A DNA stretch of 38,633 nt from Ruminococcus sp. (GTDB lineage Bacteria > Bacillota > Clostridia > Oscillospirales > Ruminococcaceae), in the NCBI GenBank assembly GCA_024403995.1, contig JAKSQT010000015.1:1-38633 (forward strand). The letters run 5' to 3'. Within the stretch, counting starts at the first letter, position 1; every line of letters starts with the position of its first letter. The position numbers were made by a program, and so were the translations under genes. Shown piece by piece: positions 23,779 to 31,549 of this stretch. The notes below the pieces were generated by a model that searched no databases, had not been told where the DNA came from, and saw nothing but the letters and a program-made list of their open reading frames with translations.

Positions 23779-24972
23779 TCATGTAGAACTGTAGCTCCAT
23801 TTACCTGAAGGATTGCGTTCGCCCTCAAGCATAAGCTGTTTCATTTCGCCAAGAACAGACGAATCAACAGCAAGAGGACCGTTCTTTTTGACCATGGCGG
23901 CTGAATATTTTACCTGTAATGAAATATTGTTTATATTGTATGGCTTTGTAAGCGAATCATATATTTTGTCAGCAATGACTTTTGCACGTTCAAAGCTGCC
24001 GCTTTCGCTTTTTTCTTTGATAACGAGAACAAATTCATCGGAACCTGTTCTGAAAAGCGGGATATCAGGTGAAGCAGCCTTTATTCTTGAAACGGTCTGT
24101 TTCAGTACCTGGTCGCCTGTATCATTGCCGTTTGAGATGTTGATATCGCTGAAATTCTTGATATCAAGCATCATGAAGTAATATATCTCGTCTTTTTCTA
24201 TCGAGGTCTTTCCGCTGCCGTAATCGACCATAAACGAGAAACGGTTATTCGTATTCGTAAGCGTATCGTTGAAAACTGCGGTATTGAGTGATGAAAGTGC
24301 ATCCTGAGTTTTGGCGGTTTCTTCTGCGAGATTTTTTGCCATTTTTTCTCTGCCTTTTTCGATAAGGTTTACGATAACGAGAAGAATAACGCCGAACAGT
24401 GTAAAGAATACCTGAAGAAGACGGGTCTTTGTAACGACTGATTTGTAATTTTTATCGATGGAAGACTGAGTGAGTGCAAGAAGTTCTGAAACATAGTCAT
24501 CAAGCTTGTTCCTTGAAACAACAAACTTGTCAAAGTATAGCGAATTTGCGCTTTCATAGTGCTTTGCTTCGATCTGTGGGAGTATTTCGTTCTGAATAGT
24601 TGAAGTATACTGTCCCATTGCAGTTTTAACATTACTGAATACATTTTCTTCTTCTTTTGTTTTTTCGATTTTTTCATATTCTGCCATTACATTTTTGCTC
24701 TGTTCGAGATATGAATCTACTTTTTTGAGATATTCGTCAATTTGTGATGTATCCTCGGTATTCTTGGAGTTTCTTCCAAGATTAATAGCGATACACAGGT
24801 CGGTTTCGAGCGAGTGTTTATAAATTGAATCCTCCTGAAGATATTGTTTTGCAGCAGTATCTTTATCGATAATGCTTGAATATTGTGAAATAGTCAGCGC
24901 CATTCCTGCAAAACCGATGATAATGAACAGAATGATAACAATATTTGTAATGACGTTGCTTTTTTTACCCAT
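23779..24972 (-). CDS. Membrane GGDEF-domain protein with extracytoplasmic helical sensor
   Basis: The product has 397 residues. A membrane segment at about 8-28 is followed by an extracytoplasmic helical domain (30-180), a second membrane segment at about 184-206, a coiled-coil linker and a GGDEF domain (about 235-385). The active-site loop reads RTGSDEF instead of GGDEF. The substrate-side motif is altered too (NDTGDQVL), and no RxxD inhibitory site is evident. Whether it makes cyclic di-GMP is therefore uncertain; GSDEF variants can be active or act as receptors. The helical outer domain resembles four-helix ligand-sensing domains of chemoreceptors. It is the first gene of an operon with a solute-binding lipoprotein, which suggests binding-protein-coupled signalling. 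Confidence 0.85.
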   Translation of the reverse strand: MGKKSNVITNIVIILFIIIGFAGMALTISQYSSIIDKDTAAKQYLQEDSIYKHSLETDLCIAINLGRNSKNTEDTSQIDEYLKKVDSYLEQSKNVMAEYEKIEKTKEEENVFSNVKTAMGQYTSTIQNEILPQIEAKHYESANSLYFDKFVVSRNKLDDYVSELLALTQSSIDKNYKSVVTKTRLLQVFFTLFGVILLVIVNLIEKGREKMAKNLAEETAKTQDALSSLNTAVFNDTLTNTNNRFSFMVDYGSGKTSIEKDEIYYFMMLDIKNFSDINISNGNDTGDQVLKQTVSRIKAASPDIPLFRTGSDEFVLVIKEKSESGSFERAKVIADKIYDSLTKPYNINNISLQVKYSAAMVKKNGPLAVDSSVLGEMKQLMLEGERNPSGKWSYSST

Positions 24973-25080
24973 GGCAGTTCACCTCTTAAAATTAATATGT
25001 TTGACTATTATTCTGAAAAATGTCTTAAAAAACGTCTTATTTTTCATATAGCAGTCAAATATATATCGCTTTATATGTAT

Positions 25081-25109
25081 ATTATACTAAATTATAATAG
25101 ACGTGTCAA
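25081..25109 (-). promoter_or_regulatory. Promoter of the GGDEF operon
   Basis: The minus strand reads TTGACA, a 17-nt spacer and TATAAT. The transcript would have a leader of about 100 nt. That leader holds distant TTTGACT and AGTCAAA arms, too far apart to name a known riboswitch. Confidence 0.8.
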
Positions 25110-25285
25110 GTTTATTTCCCTACATTCTAATATTTTAATATAAAAAAGCAGTACCGTTAGTGCATATTTAACAAATATTTGCGTTACCTGTTGCGAAAAC
25201 GCTTAATTATATACTATATGTATTAAATATTGGGCATATTTTTATATAAAACTCCAGATTGAAGTTGATTGTTTTAATTATTGAT
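25110..25285. other. AT-rich spacer between divergent promoters
   Basis: About 175 bp separating the minus-strand GGDEF promoter from the plus-strand nfi promoter. No gene, repeat or operator is recognised. Confidence 0.5.
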
Positions 25286-25314
25286 TTGACTTTGCTTTTT
25301 ACTTGTGATATAAT
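25286..25314 (+). promoter_or_regulatory. Promoter of nfi-MATE operon
   Basis: TTGACT, a 17-nt spacer and TATAAT, about 75 nt before the nfi start codon. Confidence 0.8.
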
Positions 25315-25388
25315 GGCATATATAAAATTCAAGACAACATCATAAATGAATTTTCGGTGCTGTCACGATCCACAAAGGAGGAAATGGT

Positions 25389-26099
25389 ATGGAATTTTTT
25401 GACGATAAACAATCTGATCTGCTTGAAAGACAAAACTCACTCAAAGACAAAATAAAATGTACTGACAATTTTAAAATAAGCGATATAAAAACTGTTGCCG
25501 GCGTTGATCTTGCTTACTGGCAGGACAATGAAGAAGAATATGCAGTATGCTGTATCGTTGTTCTCGACATGAACACTCATGAAGTGATCGAAACACAGCA
25601 CAGCAGCGGCAGAATCACTGTTCCGTATTTACCGGGATTTCTCGCTTTTCGTGAACTTCCGCTTGTGGAAAAAACAGCGGCTCTGCTTACAAATTCACCT
25701 GATCTTTATATTTTTGACGGCAACGGATATCTTCATCCCCGTCATATGGGACTTGCGACACACGCATCATTTTTCCTTGGAAAGCCGACTATCGGAGTTG
25801 CCAAGACTTATTACCGCATTGACAAGAAGACTGATTACACCGAGCCTGATGCCGAGGCAGGAAGCTATACTGATATCGTGATAGACGGCGAAGTATACGG
25901 CAGAGCGTTAAGGACACATTCAAACGTAAAGCCTGTATTTGTTTCGATAGGCAATAATATTTCCCTTGAAACAGCTACAGATATCACTATGGGACTTGTA
26001 ACGGATGAGAGCCATATCCCTCTCCCGACAAGGCTTGCTGATATTGAGACACACGTTCAGCGTACACTCCTCAATCCTGACGGAGTTAATGAAGAATGA
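25389..26099 (+). CDS. nfi: Endonuclease V
   Basis: The product has 236 residues with AAAGGAGG before the ATG. Family motifs are clear: AGVDLAY with the first catalytic Asp, PYLPGFLAFRE, and the FDGNGYLHPRHMGLATHASF block with the second Asp and the HPR signature, then KPTIGVAKT. Endonuclease V cuts the second phosphodiester bond 3' of deoxyinosine in DNA (and acts on inosine in RNA), starting repair of deaminated adenine. Its stop overlaps the start of the MATE gene (ATGA), so the two are co-translated, though no functional link between them is known to me. Confidence 0.95.
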   Translation: MEFFDDKQSDLLERQNSLKDKIKCTDNFKISDIKTVAGVDLAYWQDNEEEYAVCCIVVLDMNTHEVIETQHSSGRITVPYLPGFLAFRELPLVEKTAALLTNSPDLYIFDGNGYLHPRHMGLATHASFFLGKPTIGVAKTYYRIDKKTDYTEPDAEAGSYTDIVIDGEVYGRALRTHSNVKPVFVSIGNNISLETATDITMGLVTDESHIPLPTRLADIETHVQRTLLNPDGVNEE

Positions 26100-27433
26100 C
26101 AGGAAATTTTTCCGAAGGCAGGACATGGCGGAACATTGTTTCACAATCTGTTCCGCTTTTGTTTGCCCAGCTTGTCCAGTTACTGTATAATGTAGTTGAC
26201 CGCATATACATAGGTCATCTTCATGACATCGGCAGCATAGCTCTTACAGGCATAGGTCTTGCTTTTCCGCTTACCACGCTGATAGCTGCATTCACAAATC
26301 TTTTCGGAATGGGCGGCACTCCGCTTTTCTCAATAGCCAGAGGTGCAGGGGAACACAAAAAAGCCGAAAAGATACTGTCACAATGCCTGATGCTTCTGAC
26401 CGCAAGTTCATTCATTCTGTTTGCTGTCTGCTTTGCTTTCCGGAAGCCTGTTCTTTATGCATTCGGTGCAAGTGATGAATCCTTCGGATATGCTGACAGA
26501 TACCTGAAAATATATCTTTTCGGCACAACGTTCTCTATGATCTCGACAGGACTAAATGGCTTCATAAATGCTCAGGGCTTTCCGAAAACAGGAATGCTTA
26601 CAATATTTATAGGTGCGGCTCTCAATCTCGTTCTTGATCCGCTTTTTATTTTTGCCTTTGATATGGGAATTGAAGGGGCAGCCATAGCAACAGTGATAAG
26701 TCAGGCAGTATCCGCTGTGTGGGTAATGCTTTTTATTTTTGGGAAAAAGAATATATATCGTGTCAGTAAGGATAAGATCATTCCCGATCCTGTCCTTATT
26801 TCACGGATAATCGCCGTAGGTCTTGCAGGTTTTATCATGCAGGCTACAAGCTGTCTCGTACAGATCGTCAGCAACCTCACGCTCAGGGATTTCGGCGGTG
26901 ATATTTATGTCGGTATAATGACCGTACTCAATTCGATACGTGACATTTTCATGCTGCCGATCAACAGCCTGACGAACGGCGCACAGCCTGTTATCAGCTA
27001 TAATTACGGTGCAAAAAAATACAGCCGTGTCCGTGAGGGTATAAAATTCACCGCAGCCACAGGCTTTGTCTATACTGTTATCGCATGGGCGGCAGTTCTG
27101 CTGATTCCGCATTTTCTGATGTCGGTTTTCACCTCAGACAGCCGGATGATAGAAATGGGTGTAAGTTCACTCAAAATTTATTTTTTTGGTTTTTGTTTTA
27201 TGTCCATGCAGTTTGCGGGACAGTCAACTTTTGTTTCGCTCAGTTGTACGAAACGTGCTATTTTCTTTTCACTGCTGCGAAAGGCGATAATAGTTGTTCC
27301 TCTTACAATTATTCTGCCACGTATCGGTTTTGGCGTGAATGGCGTTTTTCTTGCTGAACCTGTATCAAATCTTTTCGGCGGTGCAGCTTGTTTTCTGACA
27401 ATGTGGTTTACCCTTTACCGTAAACTGCCTTAA
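26096..27433 (+). CDS. MATE-family multidrug/organic cation exporter
   Basis: The product has 445 residues and about twelve membrane helices in two homologous halves. LLFAQLVQLLYNVVDRIYIG is helix 1 with the family's conserved region. GIGLAFPL, FGMGGTPLFSIARG and GFINAQGFPKTGM are typical of the DinF/MepA branch, as are MLPINSLTNGAQPVISYNYG and FAGQSTFVS in the second half. It would expel drugs or metabolites in exchange for Na+ or H+. The start codon overlaps the nfi stop. Confidence 0.93.
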   Translation: MTGNFSEGRTWRNIVSQSVPLLFAQLVQLLYNVVDRIYIGHLHDIGSIALTGIGLAFPLTTLIAAFTNLFGMGGTPLFSIARGAGEHKKAEKILSQCLMLLTASSFILFAVCFAFRKPVLYAFGASDESFGYADRYLKIYLFGTTFSMISTGLNGFINAQGFPKTGMLTIFIGAALNLVLDPLFIFAFDMGIEGAAIATVISQAVSAVWVMLFIFGKKNIYRVSKDKIIPDPVLISRIIAVGLAGFIMQATSCLVQIVSNLTLRDFGGDIYVGIMTVLNSIRDIFMLPINSLTNGAQPVISYNYGAKKYSRVREGIKFTAATGFVYTVIAWAAVLLIPHFLMSVFTSDSRMIEMGVSSLKIYFFGFCFMSMQFAGQSTFVSLSCTKRAIFFSLLRKAIIVVPLTIILPRIGFGVNGVFLAEPVSNLFGGAACFLTMWFTLYRKLP

Positions 27434-27473
27434 AAACAGAGAGAAGTAATTGCGGTACTTCTCTCTGTTTTTT
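27433..27473 (+). terminator. Terminator after MATE gene
   Basis: AAAACAGAGAGAAGTA and TACTTCTCTCTGTTTT form a 16-bp stem with a 7-nt loop and a T-run, starting at the stop codon. Confidence 0.92.
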
Positions 27474-27489
27474 ATATCATGTCAAAATA

Positions 27490-28090
27490 TTACGGTTTCA
27501 CGGCAGCAAAGCAGAATCGATGTATCCTGCCGTCAACGGAGCCTTTTTCACGTAAAATATTCTCGCCTGCATCATATGAACCGTGGCGGTCTGTTATTGC
27601 TCCGCCAATTAAGTCTTGAATATTTTATGCGAAGTAATGAAGGAGAAAGTCAAGGAAGAAAGCCGCAGGAATACTAACGTATTTCAAGGTTTTCTGACGC
27701 AGAATTTCTTCTTCAGGACAAGCAGAAAAATTCAAGATTTAGTTGGTGGAGCAATATAATGTCAAACTGTTCATCTTCAAACGGCATAGCCGAATAATTG
27801 GTCATTTCATGGAAATCGATACCAATTCCGCCGAGATTTTTCTGACAAAGCTCAACATTAGGCTTCCAGCCCTCCGTGGCACTTGTCAGTATCGGAGAGT
27901 GACCGAGAGAAAGCAGAAATTCTCCGCCTCCTGTGTCGATATCGAGAAGTCTGTCGGTGTCCTTCATGTATCTGTGTATCATTTCTGTCATATCACACGG
28001 CAGTTCGCCCATGCTGTATCTTTCCTCGATATGACTGAAATCCCAGCCGTTCATGACAGCCATTTCTTCTTTTGATTTCCAGTATTCTTT
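27490..28090 (-). pseudogene. SAM-dependent methyltransferase pseudogene, split by R1 and flanked by R2 hairpin
   Basis: The 5' part (28090-27757) encodes WKSKEEMAVMNGWDF, the SAM-binding motif LLDIDTGGGEFLLSLG, and MPFEDEQFDII. It then runs into the R1 element. Beyond R1 (27594-27490) the frame resumes as TDRHGSYDAGENIL and ends HRFCFAAVKP and TAA. Removing R1 with one TA restores the frame exactly: GAC ATT ATA ACA GAC CGC CAC. Even joined, the product is about 150 residues against about 250 for this class I methyltransferase type. The stretch after ENIL is therefore probably deleted as well. The natural start seems lost to the R2 hairpin at 28093-28140. The gene is dead by at least two events. 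Confidence 0.82.
27595..27756. mobile_element. R1 MITE-like element, intact copy 2
   Basis: 162 bp including terminal TA dinucleotides, identical to 4179-4340. It is inserted in the methyltransferase pseudogene at a TA. The identity of the two copies implies recent movement or gene conversion. Confidence 0.88.
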
Positions 28091-28092
28091 TA

Positions 28093-28140
28093 AGGCAACA
28101 CCGCACAAAGCACGTCTGACGACTTTGTGCGGTGTTGCCT
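28093..28140. mobile_element. R2 short hairpin form
   Basis: 48 bp flanked by TA (28091-28092, 28141-28142). AGGCAACACCGCACAAAG and CTTTGTGCGGTGTTGCCT are perfect inverted repeats around a 12-nt loop. It equals the left 36 nt of full R2 joined to the last 12, the junction falling at a CTTTGT present at both break points. Confidence 0.85.
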
Positions 28141-28194
28141 TAAGAAAAAATTAAGAAATCCATCTGTTTCAGATTAAGAAATGCAGATTATAAT
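28140..28194 (+). promoter_or_regulatory. TTAAGAAA direct repeats and distal promoter of two-component operon
   Basis: TTAAGAAA occurs at 28140, 28151 and 28174, that is 11 and 23 bp apart, the helical phasing used by OmpR/PhoB-type regulators. A TATAAT lies at 28189-28194 with only a poor -35 (GTTTCA), as expected for an activated promoter. Autoregulation is an inference. Confidence 0.45.
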
Positions 28195-28234
28195 AAAATC
28201 ATGCTAAGGGAAAGGGCGTGATAAATTATGATTG

Positions 28235-28263
28235 TTGCAAAAAATCCTGAAATGGAGTATAAT
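28235..28263 (+). promoter_or_regulatory. Proximal promoter of two-component operon
   Basis: TTGCAA, a 17-nt spacer and TATAAT, about 30 nt before the response-regulator start. Confidence 0.65.
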
Positions 28264-28293
28264 TAGTAAAAATATTCTTAGGGAGATAATACA

Positions 28294-29019
28294 ATGAGAT
28301 CACTTGAAAATGCATCAGTTCTCGTCGTTGATGACGATCATGATATAGTTAACGCAATTGCAAAGCTGCTTGAAAAAGAGGGGTATACAATATATAAGGC
28401 ATACAACGGACTTGAGGCTATAGACAGCCTTATGCAGAATGAGATAGACCTTATTCTCATTGATGTCATGATGCCGAAAATGGACGGACTATCTGCCATG
28501 ATGAAAATACGTACAATGAAAAATATCCCGATAATCGTGCTTTCGGCAAAATCCGAGGATACGGACAAGATTCTCGGACTTTCAATGGGAGCTGACGACT
28601 ATATCACAAAGCCGTATAACCCGATGGAACTTGCAGCAAGAGTTACCTCAAATCTCAGGCGTTATCTCTCGCTTGGTGCGGCTGACAGCAAACAGCACGG
28701 CAACTCAATTAAAAACGGCGGACTTATGATCGATTTTGATGAAAAACAGCTTTATCTTGACGGAGAGCCTGTAAAGCTGACGGCTACTGAATATCGGATA
28801 ATGGAGTTCCTTATGAAAAATGCGGGGAGAGTATTTTCTGCGGAGCAGATATACGAAAGAGTATGGAACGAGGAATCGTTTTCAGTGGAAAATACGGTCA
28901 TGGTGCATATCCGCCATATACGTGAAAAAATCGAGATAAATCCGAAAGAGCCACGATATCTTAAAGTAGTATGGGGAATAGGCTACAAAATAGAAAAACT
29001 GAACGGAGGGATTGGATGA
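28294..29019 (+). CDS. OmpR/PhoB-family response regulator
   Basis: The product has 241 residues. The receiver domain (about 7-122) has the acidic pocket VVDDDHD, the phospho-acceptor Asp57 (LIDVMMPKMDG) and the conserved Lys in LSAKSED. The winged-helix DNA-binding domain (about 140-237) shows LTATEYRIMEFLMKNAGRVF and VMVHIRHIREKIE, followed by YLKVVWGIGYKIE. AGGGAG precedes the ATG. Its stop overlaps the kinase start (ATGA). VanR-like regulators of this type commonly control envelope or antimicrobial-resistance genes; the target here is unknown. Confidence 0.95.
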   Translation: MRSLENASVLVVDDDHDIVNAIAKLLEKEGYTIYKAYNGLEAIDSLMQNEIDLILIDVMMPKMDGLSAMMKIRTMKNIPIIVLSAKSEDTDKILGLSMGADDYITKPYNPMELAARVTSNLRRYLSLGAADSKQHGNSIKNGGLMIDFDEKQLYLDGEPVKLTATEYRIMEFLMKNAGRVFSAEQIYERVWNEESFSVENTVMVHIRHIREKIEINPKEPRYLKVVWGIGYKIEKLNGGIG

Positions 29020-31289
29020 ATTTCCTTAAAAATAAAGCTACACGTATTGCTGCGGCGCTGCTTATGGTTATTTCAGTGGCAGTCAGTCTGGCTTTTTGCA
29101 GCAGTGCGTGGTATGACTATGACAAAATTTTCAGGCGGATGCAGAATACAGAAAATGAAAAGCTTGTGGGATATCATGAAGAAATGTATAAGGTCAGTCA
29201 TAAACTCTGGCTTTTTGACAAGCTGTATGTGAGAAATCTTGATGACGACGGAAAGCTGACAGGAAACAAATTCTATCAGCAGTCAATTATTGAGAATCTT
29301 AAAGCAGCCGGTCTTATGGACGAAAAAGGCAATATAACACTTCCTGAAACCAATGTAGCAAATTATGCAGTAGGCTGGGAAGGCGTAGTATTTTCAAATT
29401 TTGATGATGATTTCAGCTTCGATAATGCAGAGGACAACAACTATGCATATATCAGCACCAGATATGTGCATAGATATTACAGCAACGTGATTTTAAATGT
29501 TGGATTTTATGACTGCAACTGGTACAGCAACATGGAAGGCATGGAATATTTCTATGACGGATACAGGGGCTATGCGGTCTTTGACTACGATACATCAAAG
29601 CTTGAAAGCTATAAAGACAGGCTTGGTGCAAAGATATATATAAATGAGGACGGCACAACGCCTATTCCTACTGACCGCAATACGGATTTCAATGGCCTTT
29701 CTTTTGACGCTGATGTCCAGGAAGACGGCAATGTATACGCAAACTGCAAATATGACACTCATGCCAGCGAAGAACCATATGGCTATATGTATATCTGTCC
29801 TGTTGATAAGATAATCCAGGAACATGAAACGGTCAATTCAGAATGCAGCATAGCAGAAACCAAATTTGAAAACCGTGTGGTGCAGATTATTCCATTAGTT
29901 GGATTTGCCGTGATACTTGCGCTGTATCTCCTTATTGCAGGCGGATATGATACAAAAACCGGAAAATTCAGGCTTGGAGCAATCGACAAAATATGGGCAG
30001 AGCTTTATTTGGCACTTATCGGTGCGATGTTTATAGCGGCTATAGGATTTTTAAAGGAGATAAACAATCTTGCTGATAATATATCAATTCAGAAAACGTC
30101 GTTCATTTTACTGACAACATCAATCGTGACAGCTATATACACTGTGGGCTTTGTATGTGTAAACAGCTTTATTACAAGGCTGAAATGCAGAAGCCTTATA
30201 GATACGTCGCTTTGCGGCAAAATTATAAAGAAATTCTTCCGCTTATCAAAGGAAGAATATAAACGAATAGAAGAAAGTTTATCAAATAAAGAAAAATACA
30301 GAAACGATGTCTTTGTAAGAAGATTTACTGTCAGAACACTGCTTTTCACGGTTGCAGGAATAATGATCTGCCTGATATCATTATTCTGGGCGGTGGAAGT
30401 ACTGCCGTTCTTAGCGCTTGCAGTTATTGCAGTATTCTACCATTTCAACATGAAAGACCTCAGAGAACTCTCGAAGCTTGGTGAGCACGTTGCGAATATA
30501 AGCAAGGGCGATTATTCACCTGTACTTGTGGAAAAGACCAGTGCAATTTATTCGATGACCGAAAATCTCAACAATATGGCAGAGGGCATTGAAAAAGTTG
30601 TTGAAAAACAGGTCAGCGCAGAACGCATGAAAATTGACCTTGTTACCAACGTTTCGCATGACCTGAAAACGCCTCTGACCTCGATAGTCAGCTATGTTGA
30701 CCTTCTTTCACAGGAGGAGCTTTCACCTGCGGCACAGGACTATGTGAAGATACTCGAAACCAAGACTGACCGCCTGCGTGACATAGTGGCTGACCTTTTC
30801 GATATCGCAAAGGCTACCAGCAAAAACGATATAAAGCTTGAACAGATAGACGCTGTAGTACTGACAAAACAGGTTCTCGGAGATATGGAGGACAAGATAA
30901 AAAAGAGCGGCAGAAAGCTTGTAACTGATATAATCCCTGAAAAAGCACCTATAATTGCTGAGGGAAAAAAGCTATACCGTGTACTCCAGAATGTTATCGA
31001 CAATTCGCTGAAATATTCACTTGACGGCACAAGAGTATTCCTGAAGCTTATTGAAAATGACGGAACAGTATGCATAGAACTGAGGAATACTGCATCATAT
31101 GAGATGAAGTTCACGCCTGAGGAAATTACCGAAAGATTTGCCCGTGGCGATAAATCAAGAACTTCTGAGGGAAGCGGTCTTGGTCTGTCAATAGCCAAAA
31201 GCTTCACGGAAGCCTGCGGCGGACAGTTTGCCGTTGACATTGACGGCGATGTTTTTGAAATCTTCGTAAGATTCAGTCTCCTTACATAA
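29016..31289 (+). CDS. Membrane sensor histidine kinase
   Basis: The product has 757 residues from ATG 29016 with GGAGGG upstream. Helix 1 lies at about 10-30. An extracytoplasmic sensor of about 260 residues, rich in Tyr, Asp and Asn, follows. Then come several helices between about 290 and 500 and a HAMP-like linker. The kinase core shows the H-box VSHDLKTPLTSIVSY, the N-box RVLQNVIDNSLKYS, an F-box ITERFARGD and the G-box GSGLGLSIAKSF. It phosphorylates the overlapping response regulator's product. The ligand of the large outer domain, which I cannot assign to a family, is unknown. The gene ends 4 nt before a long inverted repeat acting as terminator. Confidence 0.94.
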   Translation: MNFLKNKATRIAAALLMVISVAVSLAFCSSAWYDYDKIFRRMQNTENEKLVGYHEEMYKVSHKLWLFDKLYVRNLDDDGKLTGNKFYQQSIIENLKAAGLMDEKGNITLPETNVANYAVGWEGVVFSNFDDDFSFDNAEDNNYAYISTRYVHRYYSNVILNVGFYDCNWYSNMEGMEYFYDGYRGYAVFDYDTSKLESYKDRLGAKIYINEDGTTPIPTDRNTDFNGLSFDADVQEDGNVYANCKYDTHASEEPYGYMYICPVDKIIQEHETVNSECSIAETKFENRVVQIIPLVGFAVILALYLLIAGGYDTKTGKFRLGAIDKIWAELYLALIGAMFIAAIGFLKEINNLADNISIQKTSFILLTTSIVTAIYTVGFVCVNSFITRLKCRSLIDTSLCGKIIKKFFRLSKEEYKRIEESLSNKEKYRNDVFVRRFTVRTLLFTVAGIMICLISLFWAVEVLPFLALAVIAVFYHFNMKDLRELSKLGEHVANISKGDYSPVLVEKTSAIYSMTENLNNMAEGIEKVVEKQVSAERMKIDLVTNVSHDLKTPLTSIVSYVDLLSQEELSPAAQDYVKILETKTDRLRDIVADLFDIAKATSKNDIKLEQIDAVVLTKQVLGDMEDKIKKSGRKLVTDIIPEKAPIIAEGKKLYRVLQNVIDNSLKYSLDGTRVFLKLIENDGTVCIELRNTASYEMKFTPEEITERFARGDKSRTSEGSGLGLSIAKSFTEACGGQFAVDIDGDVFEIFVRFSLLT

Positions 31290-31292
31290 TAC

Positions 31293-31547
31293 AACAGCAC
31301 AACAGGCTGTTTTTTCTGTAATCCATACTTTTTACTGAGGGAAACCCTTTTGAAAAAGGGTTCTCCCTCAGACTCCTTTCCTAAAACTTTTGGGTGTTTT
31401 AGCGTATCTGGTATAGGACATTTGTCCTATACCAGATACGCCATAATACTAAAAGTCTTTGGAAAGGGGTTCGGGGAAGAACCTTTCCTCAGAAAGGTTT
31501 TCCCCGATAAAAATACAGTTTACAGAAAAACAGCCTGTTGTGCTGTT
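31293..31547. terminator. Bidirectional terminator with R4 in its loop (255-bp palindrome)
   Basis: The arms AACAGCACAACAGGCTGTT plus TTTTTCTGTA (31293-31320) and its inverse (31521-31547) pair over 27 of 28 positions. Each arm also holds a small AACAGC/GCTGTT stem with a T-run. It ends the convergent kinase and hydrolase genes. The loop is filled by a further palindrome, R4 copy C. Confidence 0.75.
31328..31511. repeat. R4 palindromic repeat, copy C (long form)
   Basis: About 184 bp that is one imperfect palindrome. Its centre (31402-31441) is perfect: GCGTATCTGGTATAGGACA, TT, and the exact inverse. The flanks carry AACCCTTTTGAAAAAGGGTT on one side and AACCTTTCCTCAGAAAGGTT on the other. The last part, CAGAAAGGTTTTCCCCGATAAA-like, is shared with the left-edge copy. 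Confidence 0.8.
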
Positions 31548-31549
31548 TA

